Assembly (NCBI GenBank): GCA_902782895.1
Contig: CACZPA010000173.1
Coordinates: 1-5,499, forward strand
From: an uncultured Eubacteriales bacterium
GTDB lineage: Bacteria > Bacillota > Clostridia > Lachnospirales > Bianqueaceae
Direction of reading: 5' to 3'
Length of the DNA stretch: 5,499 nucleotides
Part shown: piece by piece, positions 1-5,490 of the stretch
Layout of the letters: the number at the start of each line of letters is the position of its first letter
Numbering within the stretch: the first letter of the stretch is position 1
Position numbers and translations under genes: made by a program
Notes under the pieces: generated by a model
Told to the model about the DNA's origin: nothing
The model's database searches: none
The model's input: only the letters and a program-made list of their open reading frames with translations

Positions 1-3
1 ATA

Positions 4-969
4 ATGAATACATATTTTGGAGACACGATTACAAATCTGATTATGATAACGATAGTCATCATTTTATACTTGCTTTCCCGGAAGAACAACATCTATGTTG
101 AGATCGCGGCCTTCATTCTTAGAAGGTTTTCTGTTCTTCTGATCTTCTTTTTAGTATGGTGTGTTCTTGCACAGATTTATGTTTTGCGTCTATTTAATAT
201 CTGGACTTATCTTCCGGGAGCGCTATCATTACTGTTTTTATTCCTGTTCGGCATTGGAATGATCTTAGATATTCGATATATTCGCTCGGAAGAACACAGA
301 GAGAATATTCTTTATGAAAACAGTTTGCAAACAATCCGTTCCTATTTGGAGAAAATCAGAATCGAAAATCACGATTATAAGCATCACATTCACTATTTAC
401 AGGATCGTATTCGGACGAGCAACGACCGGCAGCTGCAGGAGGAGGTTGATTCCTATGTTGCAGAACTTGACAAATCTACAGAACTGCAGGATATGATCCT
501 GTCGGTGGACAGCATTTTATTCCGATCGGTTATTTATGGATGTTATCTGCGCTGCCAGGAAAACAGAATCCCATTTTCCTTCTCAACTACCAATCTGCTG
601 CCGGCTTTCCCTGTTAAGGATTATCAGCTGGTTAGCGCCTTGGAGAACCTGATATCTAACGCGATAGAGAATAACATGACGATACCGGATGATTCAAAAC
701 GGTTTCTTCAAATTGATTTAAAAGCGGATTCTGCTGAAAATATCATTTCCATAACCAATCCGGTTGCGAATTATACAGGCAATATCGATGATTATTTTCT
801 CGCCGGATACAGTTCAAAAGACCCGACTGTTCATAAAGGGCTTGGCCTGACGTCTGTCCTGCAAACAATGTCAGATAATGACATAGCTTTCTCAGCTAAA
901 TATAGTGAGAATGACAGCACGATTTCTTTTACGATACGATATTTTCAGCAGAAGGACGATAATAAATGA
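4..969 (+). CDS. AgrC-like GHKL sensor histidine kinase (N-terminus possibly incomplete)
   Basis: Membrane sensor kinase of the AgrC/GHKL class, expected to phosphorylate the response regulator encoded next to it. Seen in the 321-residue reading: three hydrophobic segments (about 12-25, 42-62 and 68-90), then a helical dimerisation region with the H-box HDYKHH (phospho-acceptor H123, followed by D124). The ATPase domain has the N-box ENLISNAIENN (214-224) and the glycine-rich GLGL (279-282). Family members usually carry five to seven membrane spans and about 400-450 residues, so this one is short at the N-terminus. The frame stays open to the first base of the window, so the true start may lie further left, and the ATG at 4 has no visible upstream region to judge. 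The gene overlaps the regulator by ATGA. The signal is unknown; peptide pheromones are common for this class, but no precursor peptide gene is visible here. Base composition is AT-rich compared with the genes from 1744 on. Confidence 0.88.
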   Translation: MNTYFGDTITNLIMITIVIILYLLSRKNNIYVEIAAFILRRFSVLLIFFLVWCVLAQIYVLRLFNIWTYLPGALSLLFLFLFGIGMILDIRYIRSEEHRENILYENSLQTIRSYLEKIRIENHDYKHHIHYLQDRIRTSNDRQLQEEVDSYVAELDKSTELQDMILSVDSILFRSVIYGCYLRCQENRIPFSFSTTNLLPAFPVKDYQLVSALENLISNAIENNMTIPDDSKRFLQIDLKADSAENIISITNPVANYTGNIDDYFLAGYSSKDPTVHKGLGLTSVLQTMSDNDIAFSAKYSENDSTISFTIRYFQQKDDNK

Positions 970-1700
970 TTACAATTGTTCAAATCGATGATGAGCAGAA
1001 AGATATTGATAGGGTCGCGACAGCTCTTCATCCGCTAAAATGTTATTTAGAATATCAATTGATTTCTTTTCTGTCTTTAGAAAGCGGACTCTCTTATATC
1101 AGACAGAACTCTGTACAATTGGTGTTGTTGGATCTGGAGTTCACAATTGGAAATAAGAGCGCCATCTTTGCGATTGACAGAATGGATCCATCGATTCCAA
1201 TCATCGTGGTGAGTCATTTGTCTCATTATCAACGGCAGCTGCAACTGAAAGTCAATGTGGCAGGGTTTGTTCCCAAAGCATTGATCGAGGATCAGTTGGC
1301 GCGGGCTGTGATGGAAGTTTTTTCTTCAAAGAAGCTGGTTTCCCGTCCGACACAGTTTACTTTCCCGCCCGCAAGGGGCGGCGGAATAGGACAAACCTTT
1401 GATTTGGAAGAAATTCTGTATTTTAAAGTGCATTCTTTTCAAGAATATGATATATTCTTAGCAAACGGACAAAAAACACGACGAGCATCCCTTTCTTTTG
1501 CAGAGTTATGCAAACGGATCGAAGACGAAAAAAACACGATTCTTCAGCCCATCTCCCGAAATACAATTATCAATATCAATTATATTTCGGAAGTTACGGT
1601 TCTCCGAAATGGCAGGGTGACGGTTTTATTAATCGGACGTTCGGAAGAATTACATGTAGGAAAGCATTATCAAATGAGATTTCGGGATTGGTACGGATAA
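966..1700 (+). CDS. LytTR-family response regulator (AgrA/LytR-like)
   Basis: DNA-binding response regulator, 244 residues, a normal length for the LytTR class. The receiver domain (about 1-120) shows the acidic pair D8-D9, the likely phosphorylated aspartate D56 (LVLLDLEF), a serine at 83 in the Thr/Ser switch position and the conserved lysine K104 (FVPK). A glycine/proline-rich linker (about 133-142) leads into a LytTR DNA-binding domain. That domain is recognisable from DLEEILYFKV (146-155), the RNTIININYI stretch (198-207) typical of the RxxxVNxxYI motif, and the closing VGKHYQMRFRDWY. The start is well supported: GAAGGA at 951-956 sits 9 bases before the ATG, which overlaps the kinase stop as ATGA, so the pair is translationally coupled. 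It shares the AT-rich composition of the kinase. Its targets are unknown; the ABC exporter 43 bases downstream is the obvious candidate, but no clear pair of LytTR repeats was found there. Confidence 0.93.
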   Translation: MITIVQIDDEQKDIDRVATALHPLKCYLEYQLISFLSLESGLSYIRQNSVQLVLLDLEFTIGNKSAIFAIDRMDPSIPIIVVSHLSHYQRQLQLKVNVAGFVPKALIEDQLARAVMEVFSSKKLVSRPTQFTFPPARGGGIGQTFDLEEILYFKVHSFQEYDIFLANGQKTRRASLSFAELCKRIEDEKNTILQPISRNTIININYISEVTVLRNGRVTVLLIGRSEELHVGKHYQMRFRDWYG

Positions 1701-1729
1701 GAAACAGCACATCTTTGTCTGAGAAGAAT

Positions 1730-1735
1730 AGGAGG
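1730..1735 (+). promoter_or_regulatory. Ribosome binding site of the ABC exporter gene
   Basis: A full AGGAGG lies 8 bases before the ATG at 1744 and fixes that start. The 43-base gap after the regulator gene (1701-1743) holds no recognisable promoter or terminator, so co-transcription with the two-component genes is plausible. Confidence 0.8.
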
Positions 1736-1743
1736 ATCAACCT

Positions 1744-3642
1744 ATGCCAAGAGGGGTCGCCGACAAGGTTAACGATCGGTACAGGGTGCCGAAGCCAAAG
1801 AATCTCCGGGAAGTTCCCGCGTATCTGAAGACGCTGGTTACGCAGTTCGCGGGCCGGCTGCTGTACATTTTCCGGCTTGTGTGGGAGACGAAGAAGTCTC
1901 TCTTCTTCTGGATGATCGCGATGGCCTTTTTCAACGGTGTCATGCCGGTCATCGGTTCTTTCATCGGGGCCCGGATTATGAACCGCCTTGCGGAGGCCTA
2001 TACCGCGTCACAGAACGGGACAGTTTTCGCGTTCTCGATGATCTCCGTGCTGCTCGCGCTGCAGTTCTTCTACATGTTTACGAACAGCTCGATTTCGCGG
2101 CTTTACAACCTCGTGCTGTCGATTTCCGGCGAGCAGCTTTCCAATCATGTCAAGATGAAGATCATGCAGAAAGCGAAGGAAGTCGACATGGTCAGTTTTG
2201 ACCAGGCGGACTTCTACGCGCGGATGGAGAACGCGAACCGGGAAGCGGGTTCGCGGCCGATTCAGATCATGAGTTCCACTTTTACGATTCTGTCGACGCT
2301 GATCAGCATCGTCAGCTATGTGGCCGTATTGTGCGCGGTCAGCTGGTGGGCGCCCATCCTGATCGTGATCGTATCGATTCCGACAACGATTATCAACTTC
2401 ACATACCGCCGGAAGAATGTGGACTATATGTTCCGCCGTTCCCGGAACCGCCGGCAGATGGACTATTACGCGAGTACCGTCACCAATAAGGATCTGGTCA
2501 AAGAGATCCGCATGTTCAACCTGACGGATAATTTTATCGACAAATACCAGCAGGCCTTTCAGGAATACTATGACGGCCTGAAAAAGCTGCGCGTCGGCGA
2601 GACATTGTCGAACCTCGGCGCGGCGCTCCTGACCAGCACGGTTTACTGCCTGCTGTATATTTTCCTCGCGCGCGGCGTATGGCGCGGCAGCTTCCCTGTC
2701 GGTGATTTCTCCCTGTATACAGGCGCGATTACAGCGATCTCTTCCGGTGTGACGTCGCTGATCATGGGAACGTCCTCGATCTATGAAGGGACACTTTTCA
2801 TCGAGAATCTGATCTCCTTCCTCAACGAAAAACCGGGGATCGTACCGATCCTGGACGAGCCTCGGCATGTGGAGCGTCACGTCGGCCACACGATTGAATT
2901 CCGGCATGTGTATTTCCGCTATCCCGGGTCGCCGCGGGACGTGCTGGAGGACATCAATGTGACCATTCACGCCGGGGAAACCGTCGTGATCGTCGGCTAC
3001 AACGGGGCGGGCAAGACCACGCTGATCAAGCTGCTGACACGCCTGTACGATCCGACGTCCGGCACGATTCTGCTCGACGGGCACGATATCCGCGAATACG
3101 ACGTAAACGAGCTGTACGCAATGTTTGGCATGATCTTCCAGGATTACGGCAAATACGCGGTGTCGGTTTCCGAGAATATCCAGTTCGGAGATCTGGGGCG
3201 GGATGCCGGCGAGGCGGAGATTCATGACGCGGCCGAGCACGCGGACGCCGATGAATTCATCAATGCGCTGCCGGATGCCTATAATACGCCGCTGATGCGG
3301 TATTTTGAGGATAACGGAATCGAGCTTTCCGGCGGACAGTGGCAGAAGCTCGCGATCGCCCGCGCGTTCTATTCGGATTCAGACATCCTGATTCTGGACG
3401 AGCCGACAGCCTCGCTCGATCCGATGGCGGAGCAGGAGATTTTCAACCAGTTCAATGAGCTGCGGGCCGATAAAACCAGTATTTTTATCAGCCATCGCCT
3501 GTCCAGCGCGACGATCGCCGACACGATCCTGGTGATGGAAAACGGTAAAATCATCGAGCAGGGCAGCCACCGCGAGCTGATGGAGCTCGGCGGAGAGTAC
3601 AATAAGCTCTTTACCATGCAGGCCGCGCGGTATAAAGAATAA
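1744..3642 (+). CDS. ABC exporter, fused membrane and ATPase domains
   Basis: Type I ABC exporter half-transporter of 632 residues, working as a dimer in the cytoplasmic membrane. Residues 1-50 form a charged cytosolic leader (KPKNLREVPAYLK) seen in many clostridial exporters of this kind. The membrane domain follows (about 50-360, hydrophobic segments near 54-76, 96-112, 180-215, 292-310 and 322-342), then the nucleotide-binding domain. In the latter the A-loop Y393, Walker A GYNGAGKTT (418-426), Q-loop Q466, signature LSGGQ (528-532), Walker B ILILDE with catalytic E553, D-loop SLD (557-559) and H-loop H584 are all intact. It could therefore work as a homodimer, although related proteins often come in adjacent pairs and no partner is visible here. 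There is no C39 peptidase domain, so it is not a leader-cleaving bacteriocin exporter. Codon use is GC-rich, unlike the kinase and regulator before it. The substrate (peptide, lipid or drug) cannot be told from sequence alone. Confidence 0.95.
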   Translation: MPRGVADKVNDRYRVPKPKNLREVPAYLKTLVTQFAGRLLYIFRLVWETKKSLFFWMIAMAFFNGVMPVIGSFIGARIMNRLAEAYTASQNGTVFAFSMISVLLALQFFYMFTNSSISRLYNLVLSISGEQLSNHVKMKIMQKAKEVDMVSFDQADFYARMENANREAGSRPIQIMSSTFTILSTLISIVSYVAVLCAVSWWAPILIVIVSIPTTIINFTYRRKNVDYMFRRSRNRRQMDYYASTVTNKDLVKEIRMFNLTDNFIDKYQQAFQEYYDGLKKLRVGETLSNLGAALLTSTVYCLLYIFLARGVWRGSFPVGDFSLYTGAITAISSGVTSLIMGTSSIYEGTLFIENLISFLNEKPGIVPILDEPRHVERHVGHTIEFRHVYFRYPGSPRDVLEDINVTIHAGETVVIVGYNGAGKTTLIKLLTRLYDPTSGTILLDGHDIREYDVNELYAMFGMIFQDYGKYAVSVSENIQFGDLGRDAGEAEIHDAAEHADADEFINALPDAYNTPLMRYFEDNGIELSGGQWQKLAIARAFYSDSDILILDEPTASLDPMAEQEIFNQFNELRADKTSIFISHRLSSATIADTILVMENGKIIEQGSHRELMELGGEYNKLFTMQAARYKE

Positions 3643-3647
3643 AAAGA

Positions 3648-3675
3648 TTGACAGCGAAGTGAAAACCGGTATCGT
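3648..3675 (+). promoter_or_regulatory. Candidate sigma-A promoter downstream of the ABC gene
   Basis: An exact TTGACA (3648-3653) is followed after 16 bases by TATCGT (3670-3675), four of six matches to TATAAT. Transcription would begin near 3682, inside the palindrome that follows. An alternative -10, TATAAA at 3695-3700, directly abuts the palindrome but has only a poor -35 upstream. It is a prediction from hexamers only. Confidence 0.45.
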
Positions 3676-3676
3676 T

Positions 3677-3694
3677 AGTTAGAGTTCTCTAACT
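3677..3694. promoter_or_regulatory. Perfect 18-bp palindrome, probable operator
   Basis: AGTTAGAGTTCTCTAACT reads as two 8-base arms around a central TT. As RNA it could only form a short hairpin with a four-base loop, and no T-run follows on either strand, so an intrinsic terminator is unlikely. Its position just after a TTGACA/TATCGT pair and before a TATAAA fits a repressor operator. The TTAG/CTAA half-sites loosely resemble those of MarR- or DtxR-type regulators; that comparison is from memory and is not a match to a defined consensus. Confidence 0.5.
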
Positions 3695-3730
3695 TATAAA
3701 TCTGCACAGAAACAGAAAGATAAGATATTC

Positions 3731-3749
3731 AGGAGAGGGGTCATCTGTG
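3731..3749 (+). promoter_or_regulatory. Shine-Dalgarno-like sequence and GTG with no convincing gene
   Basis: AGGAGAGGGG (3731-3740) is followed by GTG at 3747 and ATG at 3751, as expected at a gene start. The frame from 3747 stays open for 125 codons (to 4124), but nearly all of it is antisense to the NUDIX gene and its protein has no recognisable domain. This may be the 5' end of a lost gene, a short leader peptide, or chance. Confidence 0.3.
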
Positions 3750-3787
3750 AATGCTGCTGCGGACAGATCCGCCGGACCATCACAGAT
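3743..3787. repeat. Nested inverted repeat at the 3' end of the pcp operon
   Basis: ATCTGTGA (3743-3750) pairs exactly with TCACAGAT (3780-3787), enclosing a second small stem GCGGA/TCCGC (3759-3763 and 3768-3772) with a CAGA loop. The right arm covers the NUDIX stop codon (3780-3782). It lies where the minus-strand operon should end, but no T-run follows on that strand, so it is at best a non-canonical terminator or an RNA 3'-end stabilising structure. Confidence 0.35.
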
Positions 3788-4205
3788 ACTTAAGCGGACC
3801 GCCCGGATACAGCTTCAGGCGGCCGTTTTTTACGTCTTCAACAGGAATCCAGAGCGCGATGTCGAGGCTCCCGTCCTCATTGTGCACGTATTCGGGCTTA
3901 TATTCGTCCTCGGGGACGGATACCTGATAGTACAGGATCAGCTCATGGACCTTGCGCTCGTCAAAGGTAAAGATGTTTTCGAGAAGGCCGAGATATCCGT
4001 CGACATGGATATGCAGGCCGGTTTCTTCGTAGAATTCACGCCGCAGAGCGTCCTCGGCGCGCTCCTGGAATTCGATTCCGCCACCAATGCAGCGGTAATA
4101 CATTTCGCCGGTCAGGGAAGATAAGACACGGGAAACAAGCATCCGGCCGTCGCGGACAGCGACTCCCATGACGATCGGACGCGGCTCTTTAAAACGGTTT
4201 GCCAT
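3780..4205 (-). CDS. NUDIX hydrolase
   Basis: Cytosolic Mg-dependent hydrolase of nucleoside-diphosphate-linked compounds, 141 residues, the normal size of a single NUDIX domain. The NUDIX box is complete: G42, E48, then REFYEETGL (56-64), matching G-x5-E-x7-REUxEExGU with the metal-binding glutamates E57, E60 and E61. The N-terminal PIVMGVAVRDGRMLVSRV forms the usual first strands, and GGG (41-43) leads into the box. The start is at 4205, where AGGGAGG (4213-4219 on this strand) lies 7 bases upstream, inside the end of the preceding gene. Only three bases separate the two genes, so translation is probably coupled. It is the last gene of the pcp operon. The substrate (oxidised nucleotide, nucleotide sugar, ADP-ribose and so on) cannot be assigned. 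Confidence 0.94.
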   Translation of the reverse strand: MANRFKEPRPIVMGVAVRDGRMLVSRVLSSLTGEMYYRCIGGGIEFQERAEDALRREFYEETGLHIHVDGYLGLLENIFTFDERKVHELILYYQVSVPEDEYKPEYVHNEDGSLDIALWIPVEDVKNGRLKLYPGGPLKYL

Positions 4206-4208
4206 GTG

Positions 4209-4736
4209 TCAGCCTCCCTGCCGCTGGAAAAGCCTTGCGAAATTCGCGAGCGGTTCGACGCTGACGGCAAGATCGGCAATCGCTTTGTTGAGCGTCTCAA
4301 AATCGATCTGCGAGATCTTTTCGACGGATTCGGAGATCGCCGTGGTATTGTCGGTGACAAGCTTGTCCAGATTCTGGCTGGCCTTGGTGATGCTTGTGAC
4401 CATCGTGCTGATCTCGTCCATCTCCCATTTGGCCTTGGTGACGATGGTATCGATCTGGCTGACCTCGTTGCTGACCTGCGTGGCCAGGGATCCGATCTGC
4501 TCCGTCACGCTCTCCAGTTTGGACGCCTGTGTATTGACGGTGAAAACCGCTTTCATCACCGGCGGGATCACGATCACGGCGGCGACGGTGAGCAGTAAAA
4601 AGGTCAGAATGCTGCAGAGCATCGCGATCAGAGAATGACGCGACTGGCGTTTCTGCGCGGCAAGGGTTTGCTTCAGAATGTCGAGAGTCTCGGCGGCCGT
4701 ATTGGTCCCGGCCTCGAGGGAAGTCAGGCTTTCCAT
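4209..4736 (-). CDS. Single-span membrane protein with long predicted coiled coil, unknown function
   Basis: I do not recognise a family for this 175-residue protein. Seen: a polar N-terminal part (1-34) ending in the basic KRQSRH, one strongly hydrophobic span (about 36-60, LIAMLCSILTFLLLTVAAVI), then a long region (about 66-165) rich in S, T, Q, E and heptad-spaced I, L and V, predicted to be an amphipathic helix or coiled coil. There is a short FARLFQRQGG tail. Basic residues before the span favour a cytosolic N-terminus and an extracytoplasmic coiled coil, by the positive-inside rule. The layout loosely recalls the signalling stalk of chemoreceptors or DUF948-like proteins, but no methyl-accepting hairpin tip is seen. 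The ATG overlaps the pcp stop by one base (TGATG), and AAAGGAGG (4744-4751) lies 7 bases upstream inside pcp, so it is clearly a translated, coupled gene. It lies between two soluble enzymes. Confidence 0.85.
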   Translation of the reverse strand: MESLTSLEAGTNTAAETLDILKQTLAAQKRQSRHSLIAMLCSILTFLLLTVAAVIVIPPVMKAVFTVNTQASKLESVTEQIGSLATQVSNEVSQIDTIVTKAKWEMDEISTMVTSITKASQNLDKLVTDNTTAISESVEKISQIDFETLNKAIADLAVSVEPLANFARLFQRQGG

Positions 4737-5362
4737 CAGGAGACCTCCTTTTGTGTTTCAAAATAGTGTGCGGTCCAGTCGAGCAGCTCCTGCACCGTGG
4801 CCGCGCAGGAATCCGGCGCGAGGTCCGGCAGGTGCTCCGTGTGCGGCTGGCCCATGAGATACGGAATGTGGATAAAATCGCACAGAATAGGGCTCGCAGC
4901 GTGGGTGCGGACGTATTGCATGGCCTTGTAGAACAGGCAGTTGCAGACAAAAGTGCCGGCCGTGTTGGAGATCGCGGCGGGCAGGCCTGCTTCCTTCAGA
5001 TGGCTGACAGCTGCGTGAATCGGGATATTCGTCAGATAAGCGTCCGGGCCGTTCGCGTCGATCGGCAGATCGACAGGCGTGTAACCTGCATTGTCCGGGA
5101 TGCGGGCGTCCATGCAGTTGATGGCGACACGCTCCGGCGTAACGGCGCTGCGGCCGCCCGCCTGGCCGAGAAGCAGCAGGATATCGGGCTTTTCCACGTC
5201 GAGACAGCTGTACAGGACCTCGGGGCCTCTTACAAACTGCGTCGGCAGGATCTGTTTTACAAGCTCGCAGCCCGCGGGAGCCTGCAGCCGGGAGAGGATT
5301 TCCCCGGAAGCGTTGACCGACTCGCCGCCGAAAGCATCAAATGCCGTGACCATGATTTTCAT
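4736..5362 (-). CDS. pcp: Pyroglutamyl-peptidase I
   Basis: Cytosolic cysteine peptidase (family C15) that removes N-terminal pyroglutamate from peptides. The 208-residue length agrees with the usual about 200-220. The catalytic triad is visible: E77 in GQAGGRSAVTPERVAIN (66-82), which fits the family Glu signature, C140 in SNTAGTFVCN (132-141) and H165 in FIHIPYLMGQ (163-172). The N-terminal MVTAFDAFGGESVN is also typical. An in-frame ATG at 5395 would add 11 residues, but it lies upstream of the predicted transcription start, whereas the ATG at 5362 has AGGAGG 8 bases before it and gives the family's usual N-terminus. First gene of a three-gene operon; its stop overlaps the next start as TGATG. 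Many Pcp genes sit beside membrane proteins DUF969/DUF979; here the neighbour is an unrelated coiled-coil membrane protein. Confidence 0.96.
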   Translation of the reverse strand: MKIMVTAFDAFGGESVNASGEILSRLQAPAGCELVKQILPTQFVRGPEVLYSCLDVEKPDILLLLGQAGGRSAVTPERVAINCMDARIPDNAGYTPVDLPIDANGPDAYLTNIPIHAAVSHLKEAGLPAAISNTAGTFVCNCLFYKAMQYVRTHAASPILCDFIHIPYLMGQPHTEHLPDLAPDSCAATVQELLDWTAHYFETQKEVS

Positions 5363-5370
5363 AACGCGCA

Positions 5371-5376
5371 CCTCCT
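5371..5376 (-). promoter_or_regulatory. Ribosome binding site that sets the pcp start
   Basis: AGGAGG on the minus strand, 8 bases before the ATG at 5362. It selects this start over the in-frame ATG at 5395. The predicted 5' leader is only about 18 bases. Confidence 0.85.
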
Positions 5377-5385
5377 GTGTCTGCC

Positions 5386-5414
5386 AGTATATCACGGAGC
5401 GCGAGTCTTGACAA
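5386..5414 (-). promoter_or_regulatory. Sigma-A promoter of the pcp operon
   Basis: TTGTCA (5414-5409) and TATACT (5391-5386) are separated by 17 bases, each five of six matches to consensus. Transcription should start near 5380, just ahead of the pcp ribosome binding site. No other promoter is seen inside the three-gene operon. Confidence 0.75.
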
Positions 5415-5435
5415 CCTCGAGAAAAGCTATATAAT
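5408..5435 (+). promoter_or_regulatory. Perfect-consensus sigma-A promoter reading out of the window
   Basis: TTGACA (5408-5413) and TATAAT (5430-5435) are both exact, separated by 16 bases, with a start expected near 5442. The gene or RNA it drives lies to the right of the window. Its -35 box overlaps the -35 of the pcp promoter on the other strand by five bases. Confidence 0.78.
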
Positions 5436-5464
5436 AGTAGCGTAACTTTATAATTGCTTTTGAA

Positions 5465-5490
5465 ACGGGCCGCCTGACGGCCTGTGTTTT
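5465..5490 (+). terminator. GC-rich hairpin plus GTTTT in the leader of the rightward transcript
   Basis: ACGGGCCG (5465-5472) pairs with CGGCCTGT (5478-5485) over eight base pairs including one G-U, with loop CCTGA, followed by G and four Ts (5486-5490). It looks like a short intrinsic terminator or attenuator starting about 23 bases after the predicted start of the rightward transcript. It could instead end a minus-strand gene from the right, but the T-run is weaker on that side. Confidence 0.45.

Noticed and set aside
1615..1650. Possible LytTR-type repeats (ACGGTT and GACGTT) near the end of the regulator gene
   Set aside because: The matches are partial and the two copies do not both fit the nine-base consensus with 12-13-base spacing. 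They also lie in coding sequence.
2008..3240. 410-codon open frame on the minus strand inside the ABC exporter gene
   Set aside because: It is fully antisense to an exporter with all ABC motifs intact. Its protein is rich in R, H, D, Q and V with no domain, as expected for a shadow frame in GC-rich coding DNA.
3671..3683. ATCGTTAGT and TTAGTTAGA as LytTR binding repeats before the palindrome
   Set aside because: The two overlap and are not spaced as a direct repeat pair. The palindrome is the better explanation of the signal.
3677..3694. Palindrome as intrinsic terminator of the ABC gene
   Set aside because: The stem is AT-rich with a very small loop and is followed by ATAAATCTG, with no T-run on either strand.
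3747..4124. 125-codon + strand frame beginning at the GTG behind AGGAGAGG
   Set aside because: Apart from the first dozen codons it is antisense to the NUDIX gene and has no recognisable domain. The start signals are reported as a finding, but the protein is not called as a gene.
4297..4950. 217-codon open frame on the minus strand spanning the end of pcp and the coiled-coil gene
   Set aside because: It is in another frame of two well-supported genes, and its protein is low-complexity and R/D/H/Q-rich.
5363..5395. Longer pcp start at 5395 adding 11 residues
   Set aside because: This ATG is upstream of the predicted transcription start and has no ribosome binding site. The ATG at 5362 has AGGAGG and the usual Pcp N-terminus.
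4751..5434. 227-codon + strand frame opposite pcp
   Set aside because: It is antisense to pcp, which has an intact catalytic triad, promoter and ribosome binding site. No start signals were seen for the shadow frame.
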